From: Nocardia harenae NBRC 108248
GTDB lineage: Bacteria > Actinomycetota > Actinomycetes > Mycobacteriales > Mycobacteriaceae
Assembly: GCF_001612885.1 (NCBI RefSeq)
Contig: NZ_BDBH01000004.1
Coordinates: 992,001-1,056,000, forward strand
Direction of reading: 5' to 3'
Length of the DNA stretch: 64,000 nucleotides
Every line of letters begins with the position of its first letter. Position 1 is the stretch's first letter. The translations under genes and the position numbers were made by a program. A model generated the notes under the pieces. That model was not told the DNA's origin. It did no database searches and was given only the letters and a program-made list of their open reading frames with translations. This document shows, in pieces, positions 41,379 through 51,300 of the stretch.

Positions 41379-42674
41379 TCAGCCGATCGGCAGCCGCTCG
41401 CCGCGGCGCAGCGCGTCGACCACCGCCACCAGCTCGTCGACGCCGCGTGCGGCGGCGATCTCGCCCGCCAGCCCGGCGGCGGCGGTCCGGTAGCGCGGCT
41501 CGCCGAGCACCGTCCGGACCGCGCGCCGCAGCGCGGCCGGGGTGGGCCGCCCGGTGCGCAGGTCGATGCCGGTGCCGGACCAGGCGACCCGGGCGGCGAC
41601 CTCCGGCTTGTCCTCGGTCGCGCCCGCCACCACGAGCGGGACGCCGTGCGCCAGCGCGTACTGCACGCCGCCGTAGCCGCCGTTGGTGACGAAGACGGCG
41701 AGCAGGGGGAAGAGCCGGTCGTACGGAAGATATTCGGCGGCACGGACATTGCCCGGCAGCGCGCCCAGCTCGGCGATCGGCCGGCCGCCGGTGGTGACGA
41801 CGACCAGCGCGTCCTCGCCCGCGAGCGCGTCGATGGTGGGGCGGATCAGCTCGGTGCTGTCGGTATTGGCGATGGTGCCCTGGGTGACGAGCACGACCGG
41901 GCGGCCGGTGCCGAGCTCGTCCCACCACGGCGGCAGCTCGCCGCCCGCGGTGCCGGGGAGGATGGGGCCCGCGAAGCGGATCGGCACCCCGGCGTCGGGG
42001 CGCGGGTACTCGAAGCCGGGCACCGAGAGCTGCACCACGGCGTCGAGGGTGCGCTGCAGGTCGAAGAGGAAGGCGCCGGCCGGGCGGCCGTGCACCGCGC
42101 GGAACAGGGCGTCCAGGTCGGCCTGGACCGGCGCGAACATCAGCCGCCGCACCACGGCGTGCAGCACGGCATTGCGGGGGCGGTTCAGCGGTCCGCGCAG
42201 CGGCGCCCTGGCCAGCCCGAACGGCGCCACCGCGGCGGAGGAGAGGGTCAGCGGCACCACCCCGGCGGAGACGACCGGGGGCCGGTGCTCGCGGTCGTGC
42301 GCGGCCAGCAGTGCGGCGCCGATGAAGGTCGGGTCGGCGATCACCACGTCCGGCGGGGCCGAGCTCGCCACCGCGCGGGCGTGCAGCGCGTCGTACTGGG
42401 CGCGGGCGGGCCGCAGGAAGGTGTCGGTGATGTCCCGGCGCAGCCCGGCGATGCCGCCGGGGCCGGGCTCCCGCTCGGCGAGCAGCCGGTCGTCGTAGTC
42501 GGCCTCGGCGGGCAGCGGGAGGAACTCGGCGCCGGTCGCGGCGACCGCGTCGGCGAAGCGGCGGCCGGTCAGGAAGGTCACCCGGTCGCCACGCCCGGCC
42601 AGGTCGGCGGCGATCGCGAGCAGCGGGGTCACGTGGCCGTGGATGGGGACGCTGGCGAGCAGGTGGTGCGGCAT
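41379..42674 (-). CDS. Glycosyltransferase family 1 (UGT-like)
   Basis: A 431-residue GT1 glycosyltransferase. The N-terminal acceptor domain starts with SVPIHGHVTPLLAIAADLAGRGDRVTFLTG, and the C-terminal donor domain has the glycine-rich VFVTNGGYGGVQYALAHGVPLVV signature of nucleotide-sugar binding. Enzymes of this type decorate macrolides, polyenes or lipids with sugars. There are no neighbouring biosynthetic genes. ATG 42674 follows GGAGGAAG. Confidence 0.9.
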   Translation of the reverse strand: MPHHLLASVPIHGHVTPLLAIAADLAGRGDRVTFLTGRRFADAVAATGAEFLPLPAEADYDDRLLAEREPGPGGIAGLRRDITDTFLRPARAQYDALHARAVASSAPPDVVIADPTFIGAALLAAHDREHRPPVVSAGVVPLTLSSAAVAPFGLARAPLRGPLNRPRNAVLHAVVRRLMFAPVQADLDALFRAVHGRPAGAFLFDLQRTLDAVVQLSVPGFEYPRPDAGVPIRFAGPILPGTAGGELPPWWDELGTGRPVVLVTQGTIANTDSTELIRPTIDALAGEDALVVVTTGGRPIAELGALPGNVRAAEYLPYDRLFPLLAVFVTNGGYGGVQYALAHGVPLVVAGATEDKPEVAARVAWSGTGIDLRTGRPTPAALRRAVRTVLGEPRYRTAAAGLAGEIAAARGVDELVAVVDALRRGERLPIG

Positions 42675-42874
42675 GGGCTTCCTCCGGAGCGGGCGGGGCG
42701 GCTGTCGGAGGAATATGGCGCGCGAACCCGCGCGCGTTTCACCCCGCGATCGGCGCGGTTCGGGCGGGGCGCAACGGCACGCCGCCGACGACGACCCGGC
42801 CGCCGGGGCGCGCAGTCGGGTGGCCGCGGGTGGCCGGGCCGGTGCGGCGGAACCCCGGCTCGTAGGGTGGCCGG

Positions 42875-43222
42875 ATGATCGTCGTCGATGCCGCGAACGT
42901 GGTCGGGGCGAGGGCCGACGGCTGGTGGCGGGACCGGGCAGGCGCCGCGCGCAGGCTGCTCGCCGAACTCGCCGCCGCCGCGCTGCCGGAGGAGGTGGTC
43001 GTGGTGCTGGAGGGCGCCGCGAAGGCCGCGCTCGACGGCACCGAGTACGCCGGGGTGCGGGTGGTGGCCGCGCCCGGCGCCGGCGACGACACCATCGTCG
43101 AGGTGGCCGCGGCGGGCACCGACGTCACCGTCGTGACGGCGGACCGGGAACTGCGGCGCCGGGTCGAGGCGGTGGGGGCGCGGACCGAAGGGCCGCGGGC
43201 ACTGCTCGACCGGCTCGGCTGA
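42875..43222 (+). CDS. NYN/PIN-like RNase domain protein
   Basis: A 115-residue NYN-domain protein, a PIN-like fold. The metal-binding acidic residues are in IVVDAANVVGAR (first Asp), AAPGAGDDTIVEVA and VVTADRELRRRV. Relatives include YacP/Rae1 RNases and MARF1-like proteins. It is short but complete for this subgroup. The ATG at 42875 lies in a short gap after the divergent glycosyltransferase gene. Probable RNA-processing or RNA-decay role, inferred from the fold. Confidence 0.84.
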   Translation: MIVVDAANVVGARADGWWRDRAGAARRLLAELAAAALPEEVVVVLEGAAKAALDGTEYAGVRVVAAPGAGDDTIVEVAAAGTDVTVVTADRELRRRVEAVGARTEGPRALLDRLG

Positions 43223-43278
43223 CCGGCAGCGGCAGGAGCGGCGTCGCCGCCGCGCCCGGCGGGGACGACCGTTCGTCG

Positions 43279-44316
43279 TCAGCGGGCGAGCGCGTCCCGG
43301 AAGAGCGGCCACGAATTGTGCAGATCCTGCTCCCAGTAGGCCCAGGAGTGGGTGCCCGCGGGCCGGAAGTCGAAGGTCGCGGGGATGTTCAGCTCCGCCA
43401 GGCGATCACGGAGCTGGTGGGTGCACTGGTCGGTGACCGCCTCCAGCACGCCGCCGACCGTCATCCGGTCCAGCAGCTCGGCCGGGGTGTCGCGCGCCGG
43501 GTCGACGGTGTCCAACTGGCCGGGCAGGCCGGTGCCGGTGGTGATGTAGAGCAGCGTGCCGCGCAGTTCCTCCGCGTGCAGGTAGGCATCGTTGGCGGTC
43601 CACGCCGGGTCGTCGAAGGGGCCCCACATGTTCGCCGGGTCGCCGCCCCAGCGTCCGACCACCGCGGCCACCGCCGCCTGCCCGCGCGGGTCCGAGATCC
43701 GCACGCAGCCGCTGTAGGAGCCCACCGCCCGGTAGAGCCCCGGCCTGGCCACCGCGAGCTGCAGCGCCGAGGTGGCGGCCATGGAGATCCCGGCGACGGC
43801 ATTGGCGCCGGTGCCGTGGAAGGCGGCGTCCACGATGGGCGGCAGCTCGCGGGTGAGGAAGGTGGTCCAGCGCTGCCTGCCGAGCAGCGGGTCGTCGGTG
43901 CGCCAGTCGGCGTAGTAGCTGCCCGCGCCGCCGTTCGGGATCACCACCGTGACCTGCTCGCCGGCCAGGAAGTCGAGCACGTCGGTCTGCTCGATCCAGC
44001 TGCTGCCCAGGTCGCCGCCGCTGGAGCCGTTCAGCAGGTACAGCACCGGCGCGGGTGCGGCCGGATTCTTCGCCGGGAGCACGGTGAGCGCGATGTCCGC
44101 GCGCATCGCCGCCGAGTACACGCTGACCTCCAGCGCCCGGCTCGCCGTTCGATTCGTCGCCACCAGCCGCGACCCGGCCTCGATCACACCGGGGCCGTCC
44201 GGTGCCGGCGCCGGGGCGGGCGCGGCGGAGACCGGCGTGGCCAGCACGGCGGCAGCGACCAACGGCAGGGCGAGCGCGCCCGAGCGCCGCGTTCTCCGCG
44301 CACCGGGAACGGCCAC
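43279..44316 (-). CDS. Antigen-85-like secreted esterase (mycolyltransferase family)
   Basis: A 345-residue exported alpha/beta hydrolase of the Ag85/FbpA group. The signal peptide ends about ATPVSAAPAP. VLYLLNGSSGGDLGSSWI, the nucleophile in AGISMAATSAL and the terminal FDFRPAGTHSWAYWEQDLHNSWPLF (His in a conserved GTHSW) match the family. The nucleophile motif ends in Ala, not the Gly of classical Ag85 (GLSMAG). The GTG start at 44316 follows GGGAGG. It is a tandem paralogue of the next gene and probably transfers mycolates or hydrolyses esters. Confidence 0.88.
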   Translation of the reverse strand: MAVPGARRTRRSGALALPLVAAAVLATPVSAAPAPAPAPDGPGVIEAGSRLVATNRTASRALEVSVYSAAMRADIALTVLPAKNPAAPAPVLYLLNGSSGGDLGSSWIEQTDVLDFLAGEQVTVVIPNGGAGSYYADWRTDDPLLGRQRWTTFLTRELPPIVDAAFHGTGANAVAGISMAATSALQLAVARPGLYRAVGSYSGCVRISDPRGQAAVAAVVGRWGGDPANMWGPFDDPAWTANDAYLHAEELRGTLLYITTGTGLPGQLDTVDPARDTPAELLDRMTVGGVLEAVTDQCTHQLRDRLAELNIPATFDFRPAGTHSWAYWEQDLHNSWPLFRDALAR

Positions 44317-44456
44317 GAGGCACCTCCCGTGCATCACCGAACAGTTGTGTGGCCGAACGCTAGGACGTGTTCTCCGTTTCCGGCAAGTCCGTTCGCGGGG
44401 TTTGGGACCGGTGCTGAAACGCCGCGGCGCGCACTGGTAGCTGTCACAACGGCGTC

Positions 44457-45470
44457 TCACCGGTTCAGCGCCGCCCGGAAGAGCGGCCACGAGTTGTGCA
44501 GGTCCTGCTCCCAGTACTTCCAGGAGTGCGTGCCGGTGGGGCGGAAGTCGAAGGTGGCGGGGATGTCGAGCTGCCGCAGGCGGTCCTGGAGCTGGTGCGT
44601 GCAGCGCGCGGTGATGGCCTCCAGCGCGCCGCCGAGGGTGATCTGGTCGGCGAGCTTGCCCGGGTTGCCGTCGAGCTCCTCCACGGTGTCGAAGCGACCG
44701 GGCGCGCCGGTGCCCGCGCTGACGTAGAGCGCCACCCCGCGCAGCTTCTCGGCCTGCAGGTAGGCGTCGTTGGCCGCCCAGGCGGGATCGGTGAAGGGGC
44801 CCCACATATTGGCCGGGTTGCCCCGCCAGCGCGCGACGACGGCGGCGACCATGGCCTGGCCCACCGGGTCGGAGGTGCGCACGCAGCCGCTGTAGGAGCC
44901 GATGGCCCGGTACCGGCCGGGCGCGGCGACGGCGAGCTGGAAGACCGAGGCGGCGGCCATGGAGATCCCGGCGACGGCGGCGGCGCCGGTTCCGTGGAAC
45001 TCCCCGTCGATGAGCGCGGGCAGCTCGGCGGTGAGGAAGGTGGCCCAGCGCTGCCTGCCGAGCGCGGGGTCGTCGGCCCGCCAGTCGGTGAAGTAGCTGC
45101 CCTCGCCGCCGTCGGGGACCACCACCGTCACCTGTTCGCGGGCGAAGAAGCCGGCCAGGTCGGCGTGGTCGATCCAGCTGCTGCCGTCGATGCCACCTGC
45201 GGCGCCGTTGAGCAGGTAGAGCACCGGGGCGGGGGCATCGGGGTCGCGGGCAGGGAAGACGGTGAGCCCCATGTCCGCGCGCATGGCGGCGGAGTACACG
45301 GCGACCCGCTGCGTCCGGCCCGCGCCCGGGGTCACGGTCAGCAGCCGGCTTTCGGCGGGCGCGGGGGGCGGCGCCGGCTCGGCAGGCACCGGGGCGGCGA
45401 GCGCCACGGCCGCCAGCAGCGGGAGCCAGAGGCAGCCGAAGCGCCGCAGGGCGCGGCGAGGGTCGAACAC
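44457..45470 (-). CDS. Antigen-85-like secreted esterase (mycolyltransferase family)
   Basis: A 337-residue paralogue of the preceding esterase. The signal peptide ends about APVPAEPAP. VLYLLNGAAGGIDGSSWI, AGISMAAASVF and GTHSWKYWEQDLHNSWPLFR mirror the other copy almost block for block. Both are read in the same direction, with a 140-bp gap. The GTG start at 45470 follows GGAGGTGTCCC. A tandem duplication is evident. Substrate differences cannot be judged from sequence alone. Confidence 0.88.
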   Translation of the reverse strand: MFDPRRALRRFGCLWLPLLAAVALAAPVPAEPAPPPAPAESRLLTVTPGAGRTQRVAVYSAAMRADMGLTVFPARDPDAPAPVLYLLNGAAGGIDGSSWIDHADLAGFFAREQVTVVVPDGGEGSYFTDWRADDPALGRQRWATFLTAELPALIDGEFHGTGAAAVAGISMAAASVFQLAVAAPGRYRAIGSYSGCVRTSDPVGQAMVAAVVARWRGNPANMWGPFTDPAWAANDAYLQAEKLRGVALYVSAGTGAPGRFDTVEELDGNPGKLADQITLGGALEAITARCTHQLQDRLRQLDIPATFDFRPTGTHSWKYWEQDLHNSWPLFRAALNR

Positions 45471-45685
45471 GGGACACCTCCGAGCTGGGGGAATACCGCG
45501 ACGCTAGAGCCGATTCGGCACCGGAGACAGCGGTATCCGCGGTTCTTGGGATCCGCGGGCATCGATCCCCCGGTAGCTCTGGTATCGGTCACAGAATTGC
45601 GCCGGACCATCGATCCGCGCCGCCCCGTGATGTTCACTCGACCGACTGCCGCGATTCCGCGCGGCGCGACTGGGCGGAGCGCCGC

Positions 45686-47242
45686 ATGATCGAGCAGACC
45701 TCCGTGCGCGACCGGCTCGCCCGCGCGCTCCCCGCCCCGATCACCGGCTACCGGGGCAGCGACCCGCTGCCCGCCTTCGCGTCCGGCTGGGTGGCGGTGA
45801 TCGCGCTCGGCACCCTCGCGCTCCTGCTGCTGCGCGCCGGGCGCTACGACTGGTACGGCGACGAGCTGTACTTCCTCGCCGCCGGGCACCGGCCCGCGGT
45901 GAGCTACGTCGACCAGGGGCCGGTGCTGCCGCTGCTCGCCTACGCCATGGACGCCGTCGCCCCCGGGTCGCGCACGGTGTTCCGGCTGCCCGCCATCCTC
46001 TGCGCGGTGGCGACGGTGGTGCTGACGGCGGTGTGCGCCAGGGAGTTCGGCGGTGACCGGCGGGCGCAGGTGTTCGCCGCGGTCGGCGCGGCGGGCGCCC
46101 CGTTCCTGATCTTCCAGTCCGCCGCGCTCTCCACCTACGCCGTCGACTCCCTGCTGGTGGGGCTGCTGCTCTGGCTGCTGGTGCGCTGGGTGCGCACCGG
46201 GCGGGACGGGCTGCTGGTCGGCGTCGCGCTCACCGCCGCACTGGCGTTCCAGGTGAAGCCGCTGGTCCCGGTTCTGCTCGCCGGAGTCGTCGCGGGCGTG
46301 CTCGCCTTCGGGCCGCGCGCGCTGCTCGGCAGGCCCGCGCTGTGGGCGGCGGGCGGGGTCGCGGCGCTCACCGCGCTGCCCGCGGTGCTGTGGCAGGCCG
46401 CGCACGGCTGGCCGCAGCTCGCCATGGGCGCGGTGATCCGCGGCGAGCAGCAGGCGGTGGCGGGCGGCATCGTGCAGCTCCCGGTGCACGTCGTCACGCT
46501 CACCGGACCGCTCGGCACCGCGCTCGGCCTGGCCGGGCTCTGGGCTCTGGTGCGCACGCCGGAGCTGCGCGACTACCGATTCCTGGCCGCGGCCGCCGCG
46601 CTGCTCGCCGCCTTCGTCGCGCTGGCAGGCGGGCGCCCCTACTACCTGGCCGGGCTCTTCCCGGTGGTGTTCGGGGTCGGCGCGGTGGCGGTGGTGCACA
46701 GCAGGGCGCTGCTGCGGCTCGGCGCCGCCGCGCTCGGCGCCATCTCGCTGACGCTCACCGTGGTGCTGCTCTTCGCGCTGCCGGTGTCCGCCGTCCGGGA
46801 ACCCGCACACACCCAGCGGGAGATGTCCGATCGGCTGCGATTCACCGGGACAACCGGCTGGGCCGAGTTCACCGCCACCACCGAGCGGGCTTATGCGCGA
46901 GTGCCCGCAGGCACCCCGATCGTCACCGAGAACTACTGGCAGGCAGCCGGATTGGAAGCACTCACCGAGCTGCCCGCGGTACACAGCCCGAACCGCGGCT
47001 ACGCCACCTTCGGGCCGCCGCCCGAGACCGCGCGAACCGTCCTCTACATCCTCACCGGCGCACCGGACCCCACCTGGCGCGCCCGCTTCCCCGACGCCAC
47101 CGCGGTGGCGACCGCGGATTCCCCGCTCGGCTTCCCCGGCCTCTCCGCCGGGGTCACGATCTGGCGCTGCGACCGACCGGCCGACGGCTGGGCCGCGGCC
47201 TGGCGCACCCTGGCCGATCCGCAGTTCGACGCGGGCTGGTAG
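45686..47242 (+). CDS. GT39/ArnT-like glycosyltransferase
   Basis: A 518-residue membrane glycosyltransferase of the ArnT/PMT type. After one helix, the luminal-loop motif YDWYGDELYFLAAGHRPAVSYVDQGPV gives the catalytic acidic residues. Ten or more transmembrane helices follow, and a C-terminal soluble domain ends in QFDAGW. These enzymes use lipid-linked sugars at the outer face of the membrane. The ATG at 45686 is clear. It is divergent from the Ag85-like gene, in keeping with cell-envelope glycan assembly in this region. Confidence 0.88.
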   Translation: MIEQTSVRDRLARALPAPITGYRGSDPLPAFASGWVAVIALGTLALLLLRAGRYDWYGDELYFLAAGHRPAVSYVDQGPVLPLLAYAMDAVAPGSRTVFRLPAILCAVATVVLTAVCAREFGGDRRAQVFAAVGAAGAPFLIFQSAALSTYAVDSLLVGLLLWLLVRWVRTGRDGLLVGVALTAALAFQVKPLVPVLLAGVVAGVLAFGPRALLGRPALWAAGGVAALTALPAVLWQAAHGWPQLAMGAVIRGEQQAVAGGIVQLPVHVVTLTGPLGTALGLAGLWALVRTPELRDYRFLAAAAALLAAFVALAGGRPYYLAGLFPVVFGVGAVAVVHSRALLRLGAAALGAISLTLTVVLLFALPVSAVREPAHTQREMSDRLRFTGTTGWAEFTATTERAYARVPAGTPIVTENYWQAAGLEALTELPAVHSPNRGYATFGPPPETARTVLYILTGAPDPTWRARFPDATAVATADSPLGFPGLSAGVTIWRCDRPADGWAAAWRTLADPQFDAGW

Positions 47243-47310
47243 CGACCGGCGCGGATCCCGCCGTTCGGCCGCGCGGCGCCACGGTCACCGGCATCTGCCC
47301 GCTCGGCCCG

Positions 47311-47784
47311 TCACCTCTCGGGTTCCCGGGCTTCGGCCGCTCGGGCGATATCGGCGAGATCCCGCGTGAGCATGGTCCGGGTGATCCGCCGGCCCAGTGC
47401 CGAGGTGAGTACGCCCAGGACCCGGGTCAAGGCCGACGGATTCGTGTAGTCGCCCGCGAATGCCACCGTGACGTTCGTGCCGGTAGGGATGGGTGTCAGG
47501 GTGAAGGTGGTGGCGTAGGAGATCCCGTTGCTGTCGCTGCGGACCACCGTGCGCCGCGGTGCGTCGACTTCGGCGACCCACATGACCTCGGTGGATTCGT
47601 TCTTCATGACGGTGCGGGTCTCGCGCCACCGGGTGCCCACCCGGTAGCCGTCATCGGAGAGCCGCTCGATGCGGGTGACACCGGAGAGCACCTGCTCGGC
47701 GCCGTCGAGGTCGGTGAGCACCGCCCACACCGCCTGGGGGCCGGCTGCGACCTCCCGCGACACGGTCATATCGAACGCGTTCAC
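47311..47784 (-). CDS. SRPBCC family protein
   Basis: A 157-residue START/SRPBCC-fold protein (DMTVSREVAAGPQAVWAVLTDLDGAEQVLSGVTRIE at the N-terminus, FTLTPIPTGTNVTVAFAG in the middle). Such proteins bind hydrophobic ligands or act as polyketide cyclases or oligoketide-binding factors; no catalytic residues are recognisable. The start is GTG at 47784. It converges with the glycosyltransferase gene and lies beside a 550-bp gene-free stretch. Confidence 0.88.
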   Translation of the reverse strand: MNAFDMTVSREVAAGPQAVWAVLTDLDGAEQVLSGVTRIERLSDDGYRVGTRWRETRTVMKNESTEVMWVAEVDAPRRTVVRSDSNGISYATTFTLTPIPTGTNVTVAFAGDYTNPSALTRVLGVLTSALGRRITRTMLTRDLADIARAAEAREPER

Positions 47785-48337
47785 CGGTGCCTCCTTCGAT
47801 GTGAGTCGTGTCGGACTCTAGGCGATCGGAGTGCGCACTGGTCATGACCCGGCCGACCACACCGCGCCGAGGTGGCCGGGGCGCCCGCACCTGCCCGGTC
47901 TGCGCGGGGGCGGGGCAGCTCGCCATCGCGGAGCAGCGCGGCGCGGGCGCGGTACCCGGCGCTGGACCGCCCCGCGGCGGGCTGAGCCGCCCGCGCGGAC
48001 CGCGCTCGCTCACGGGCACCCGGTCGGAGCAGGACCATCGCGATCGGGCCCGGTGCGATCGACAGCACCGATCGGTCGCCGATCCGCCCTCCGCTCCGGG
48101 TACGGTGCCGGTGAGACGCAGACCGCCGACACGCGGAGGAGCTCACGGCTGTGGTGGCCGAATCTCCGCGTGCCTTCGCTGCGAAAGCCATGTTTTGACG
48201 ATGACCAGAGCAACGTACGCACGGGTAACCGCAGTTCGGGGTGCGGTTACGGCACCGTAGGGTGCACACTGGGCGCACTCGGGAGGCGCGTCCCCCTCGC
48301 CCACCGTGCCGATCTCAGGAGAGGAAGGATTCGTCGA
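47785..48337. other. Gene-free region upstream of the giant carboxylase
   Basis: About 550 bp without a convincing gene. A plus-strand frame from about 47844 contains a single CPVC motif but has Arg/Pro-biased shadow composition, so I leave it out. The right part has the genome's least GC-rich sequence (GCCATGTTTTGACGATG near 48190), a 9-bp inverted repeat at 48225-48250, and a strong AGGAGAGGAAGG ribosome site just before the carboxylase start. It is probably a regulatory leader and promoter. Confidence 0.6.
48225..48250. promoter_or_regulatory. 9-bp perfect inverted repeat upstream of the carboxylase
   Basis: GTAACCGCA (48225-48233) and TGCGGTTAC (48242-48250) flank an eight-base GC-rich spacer, 87 bp before the carboxylase start and downstream of a possible -35 TTGACG (48195-48200). 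The symmetry and size suit a dimeric repressor, for example of the TetR type. A 5' UTR hairpin is the alternative. Confidence 0.5.
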
Positions 48338-51300
48338 GTGTTCAGCCGCATCGCCATCGTGAACCGGGGCGAGGCCGCCATGCGCCTCATCCACGCCGTC
48401 CGGGACCTGGCCGCGGAGACGGCGGTACCCATCGAGACCGTCGCTCTGTATACCGATGTCGACCGCAACGCGACGTTCGTGCGCGAAGCCGATATCGCCT
48501 ACGACCTCGGACCGGCCGCTGCCCGCCCCTACCTCGACCTCAAGGTCCTCGAGCAGGCGCTCCGCGCCACCGGGGCGGATGCCGCCTGGGTCGGCTGGGG
48601 CTTCGTGGCCGAGGACCCGGCCTTCGCCGAGCTGTGTGACCAGATCGGCATCACCTTCATCGGCCCGAACGCCGACGCCATGCGCAAGCTCGGCGACAAG
48701 ATCGGCGCCAAGCTGATCGCCGAGGAGGTCGGCGTCCCGGTGGCGCCGTGGAGCCGCGGCGCGGTCGACTCGGTCGACGCGGCGCTCGCCGCCGCCGAGC
48801 AGATCGGCTACCCGCTGATGCTCAAGGCGACCGCCGGTGGCGGTGGCCGCGGCATCCGCGTCATCACCAACGCCGATGAGCTGATCGACGCCTACGAGCG
48901 CACCAGGCAGGAGGCGGCCCGCGCCTTCGGCAGCGGCGTCGTCTTCCTGGAGCGCCTGGTCACCGGCGCCAGGCACGTCGAGGTGCAGGTCATCGCCGAC
49001 GGCCAGGGCACGGCGTGGGCGCTCGGCGTGCGCGACTGCTCGGTGCAGCGGCGCAACCAGAAGATCATCGAGGAGTCGGCCTCGCCGGTGCTCTCGGCCG
49101 AGCAGGCCGCCGAGCTCAAGTCCTCGGCCGAGCGGCTCGCGGTGCGCGTCGGGTACCGCGGCGCGGCCACCGTCGAGTTCCTCTACCACCCCGGTGATCG
49201 GCTCTTCGCCTTCCTCGAGGTGAACACCCGGCTCCAGGTGGAGCACCCGATCACCGAGACCACCACCGGCTTCGACCTGGTGCGCGCGCAGCTGCACGTC
49301 GCCTCCGGCGGGAAGCTGGAGGGCACCCCGCCCGCCGAGCGCGGCCACGCCATCGAGGCGCGGCTGAACGCCGAGGACCCGGATCGCGACTTCGCGCCCG
49401 CCCCCGGCCGGATCGCCCGGCTCGACCTGCCCGCGGGGCCCGGCATCCGGGTGGACACCGGCGTCAGCGAGGGCGACACCATCCCCGCCGACTTCGACTC
49501 CATGATCGCCAAGATCATCGCCTACGGCAGCGACCGCGAGCAGGCGCTCGGCCGGCTGCGCCGGGCCATGCAGCAGACCCGCGTCGTCATCGAGGGCGGC
49601 GCCACCAACAAGAGCTTCGTGCTCGACCTGCTCGCCCAGCCCGAGGTGATCGACGCCAGCGCCGACACCGGCTGGATCGACCGGGTGCGCACCGAGGGCC
49701 GCCTGGTCTCGCACCGGCACTCCACGGTCGCCGTCGCGGCCGCCGCCATCGACGCGTACGAGGAGGAGGAGCGGGTCGAGCGCGACCGGCTGCTCTCCAC
49801 CGCCGCGGGCGGGCGCCCGCAGGTGCAGCACCAGAGCGGCCGCCCGCACGACCTCGAGCTGCGCGGCGTCACCTACCGGGCGCGGGTCGCGCGGATCGGC
49901 GCGCACCGCTTCCGGGTCGGCGTCGAGGCCGGTGACGACCTGCGCACCGCCGACGTGGATGTCGAGCGCTTCGACCACCACACCGGCCAGATCGTGGTCA
50001 ACGGCATCCGCTACCGGCTCACCACCGGCACGCACGGCCCCGTGCACCTGGTCGACGTGGACGGCGTCACGCACCGGATCAGCCGGGCCGAGGGCGGCAT
50101 CGTCCGCTCCCCCGCGCCCGCGCTGGTCGTCGCGACCCCGCTGCAGGTCGGCGACGAGGTCGAGGCAGGCGCCCCGGTGCTGGTGCTGGAGTCCATGAAG
50201 ATGGAGACGGTGCTGCGCGCGCCGTTCCGGGCCCGGCTCAAGGAGTCGTCGGTCAGCGTCGGCACCCAGGTCGAGACCGGCGCGCCGCTGCTGCGGCTGG
50301 AGCCGCTCACCGACGACGACGCGGCGGGTGAGGAGACCGAGGAGCGGGCCGTCGAGCTGGACCTGCCGGAGCAGCCGGTCCCGGCCGCGCCGCACGAGCG
50401 GGTGGCGCGCGGGCTGCAGGATCTGCGCAGCCTGCTGCTCGGCTTCGACGTCGACCCGCACGACGACCGCCGCGTGCTCGCCGAGTACCTCACCGCCCGC
50501 CGCGCCGCGGTCGCCGACAACCGGCGCCCGCTCGCGGAGGAGGTGGAGCTGATCGAGGTCTTCGCCGATATCGCCGAGCTCGGGCACAACCGCTCCTGGG
50601 AGGAGGACGGCGGCGGGCAGAGCCACGTGCACAGCGCCCGCGAGTACTTCCACACCTACATGCAGAGCCTGGACGTCGAGCGCGCCGGGCTGCCCGAGCC
50701 CTCGCGGGCCAAGCTGGCCAAGGCGCTCGGCCACTACGGCGTCACCGAGCTCGATCGCACGCCCGACCTGGAGGCCGCGGTCTTCCGCATCTTCCTGGCC
50801 CAGCAGCGCCCGGCCGACACCGTCGAGGTGATCACCGCGCTGCTGCGCGAGTGGCTGGCCGAGCCGACCCCGGAGCGCGCGCTGCGCGAGCCGGTCGGGC
50901 TGGCGCTGGAGCGGCTGGTCGGCGCCACCCAGGTGCGCTTCCCGGCCATCGCCGACCTGGCCCGCGGCCTGGTCTACTCCTGGTACGGCCAGCCGCTGCT
51001 GCGCCGCAACCGCGCCGAGGTCTACACCGAGGTGCGCAAGCACCTGCGGCACCTGGACGCCGATCCGGCCGCCGCCGACCGCGCCGACCGGATCGCCGAG
51101 ATGGTGCGCAGCACCGAGCCGCTGGTCCGGCTGCTCGGTCAGCGCCTGGTCCGCGGTGCCGTCGAGAACACCGACAACACCGTGATGTTGGAGGTGCTGA
51201 CCAGGCGTTACTACGGCAACAAGGGGCTCACCGACGTCCGCACCGAGCGGGCGGGCGGCGGCACCTTCGTGGTCGCCGAGCGCAAGGGGCTGAGCCTGGT

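Noticed and set aside
47844..48260. Plus-strand frame with a CPVC motif in the gene-free region
   Set aside because: Only one Cys pair, strong Arg/Pro bias, overlap with the probable promoter of the carboxylase, and no ribosome site.
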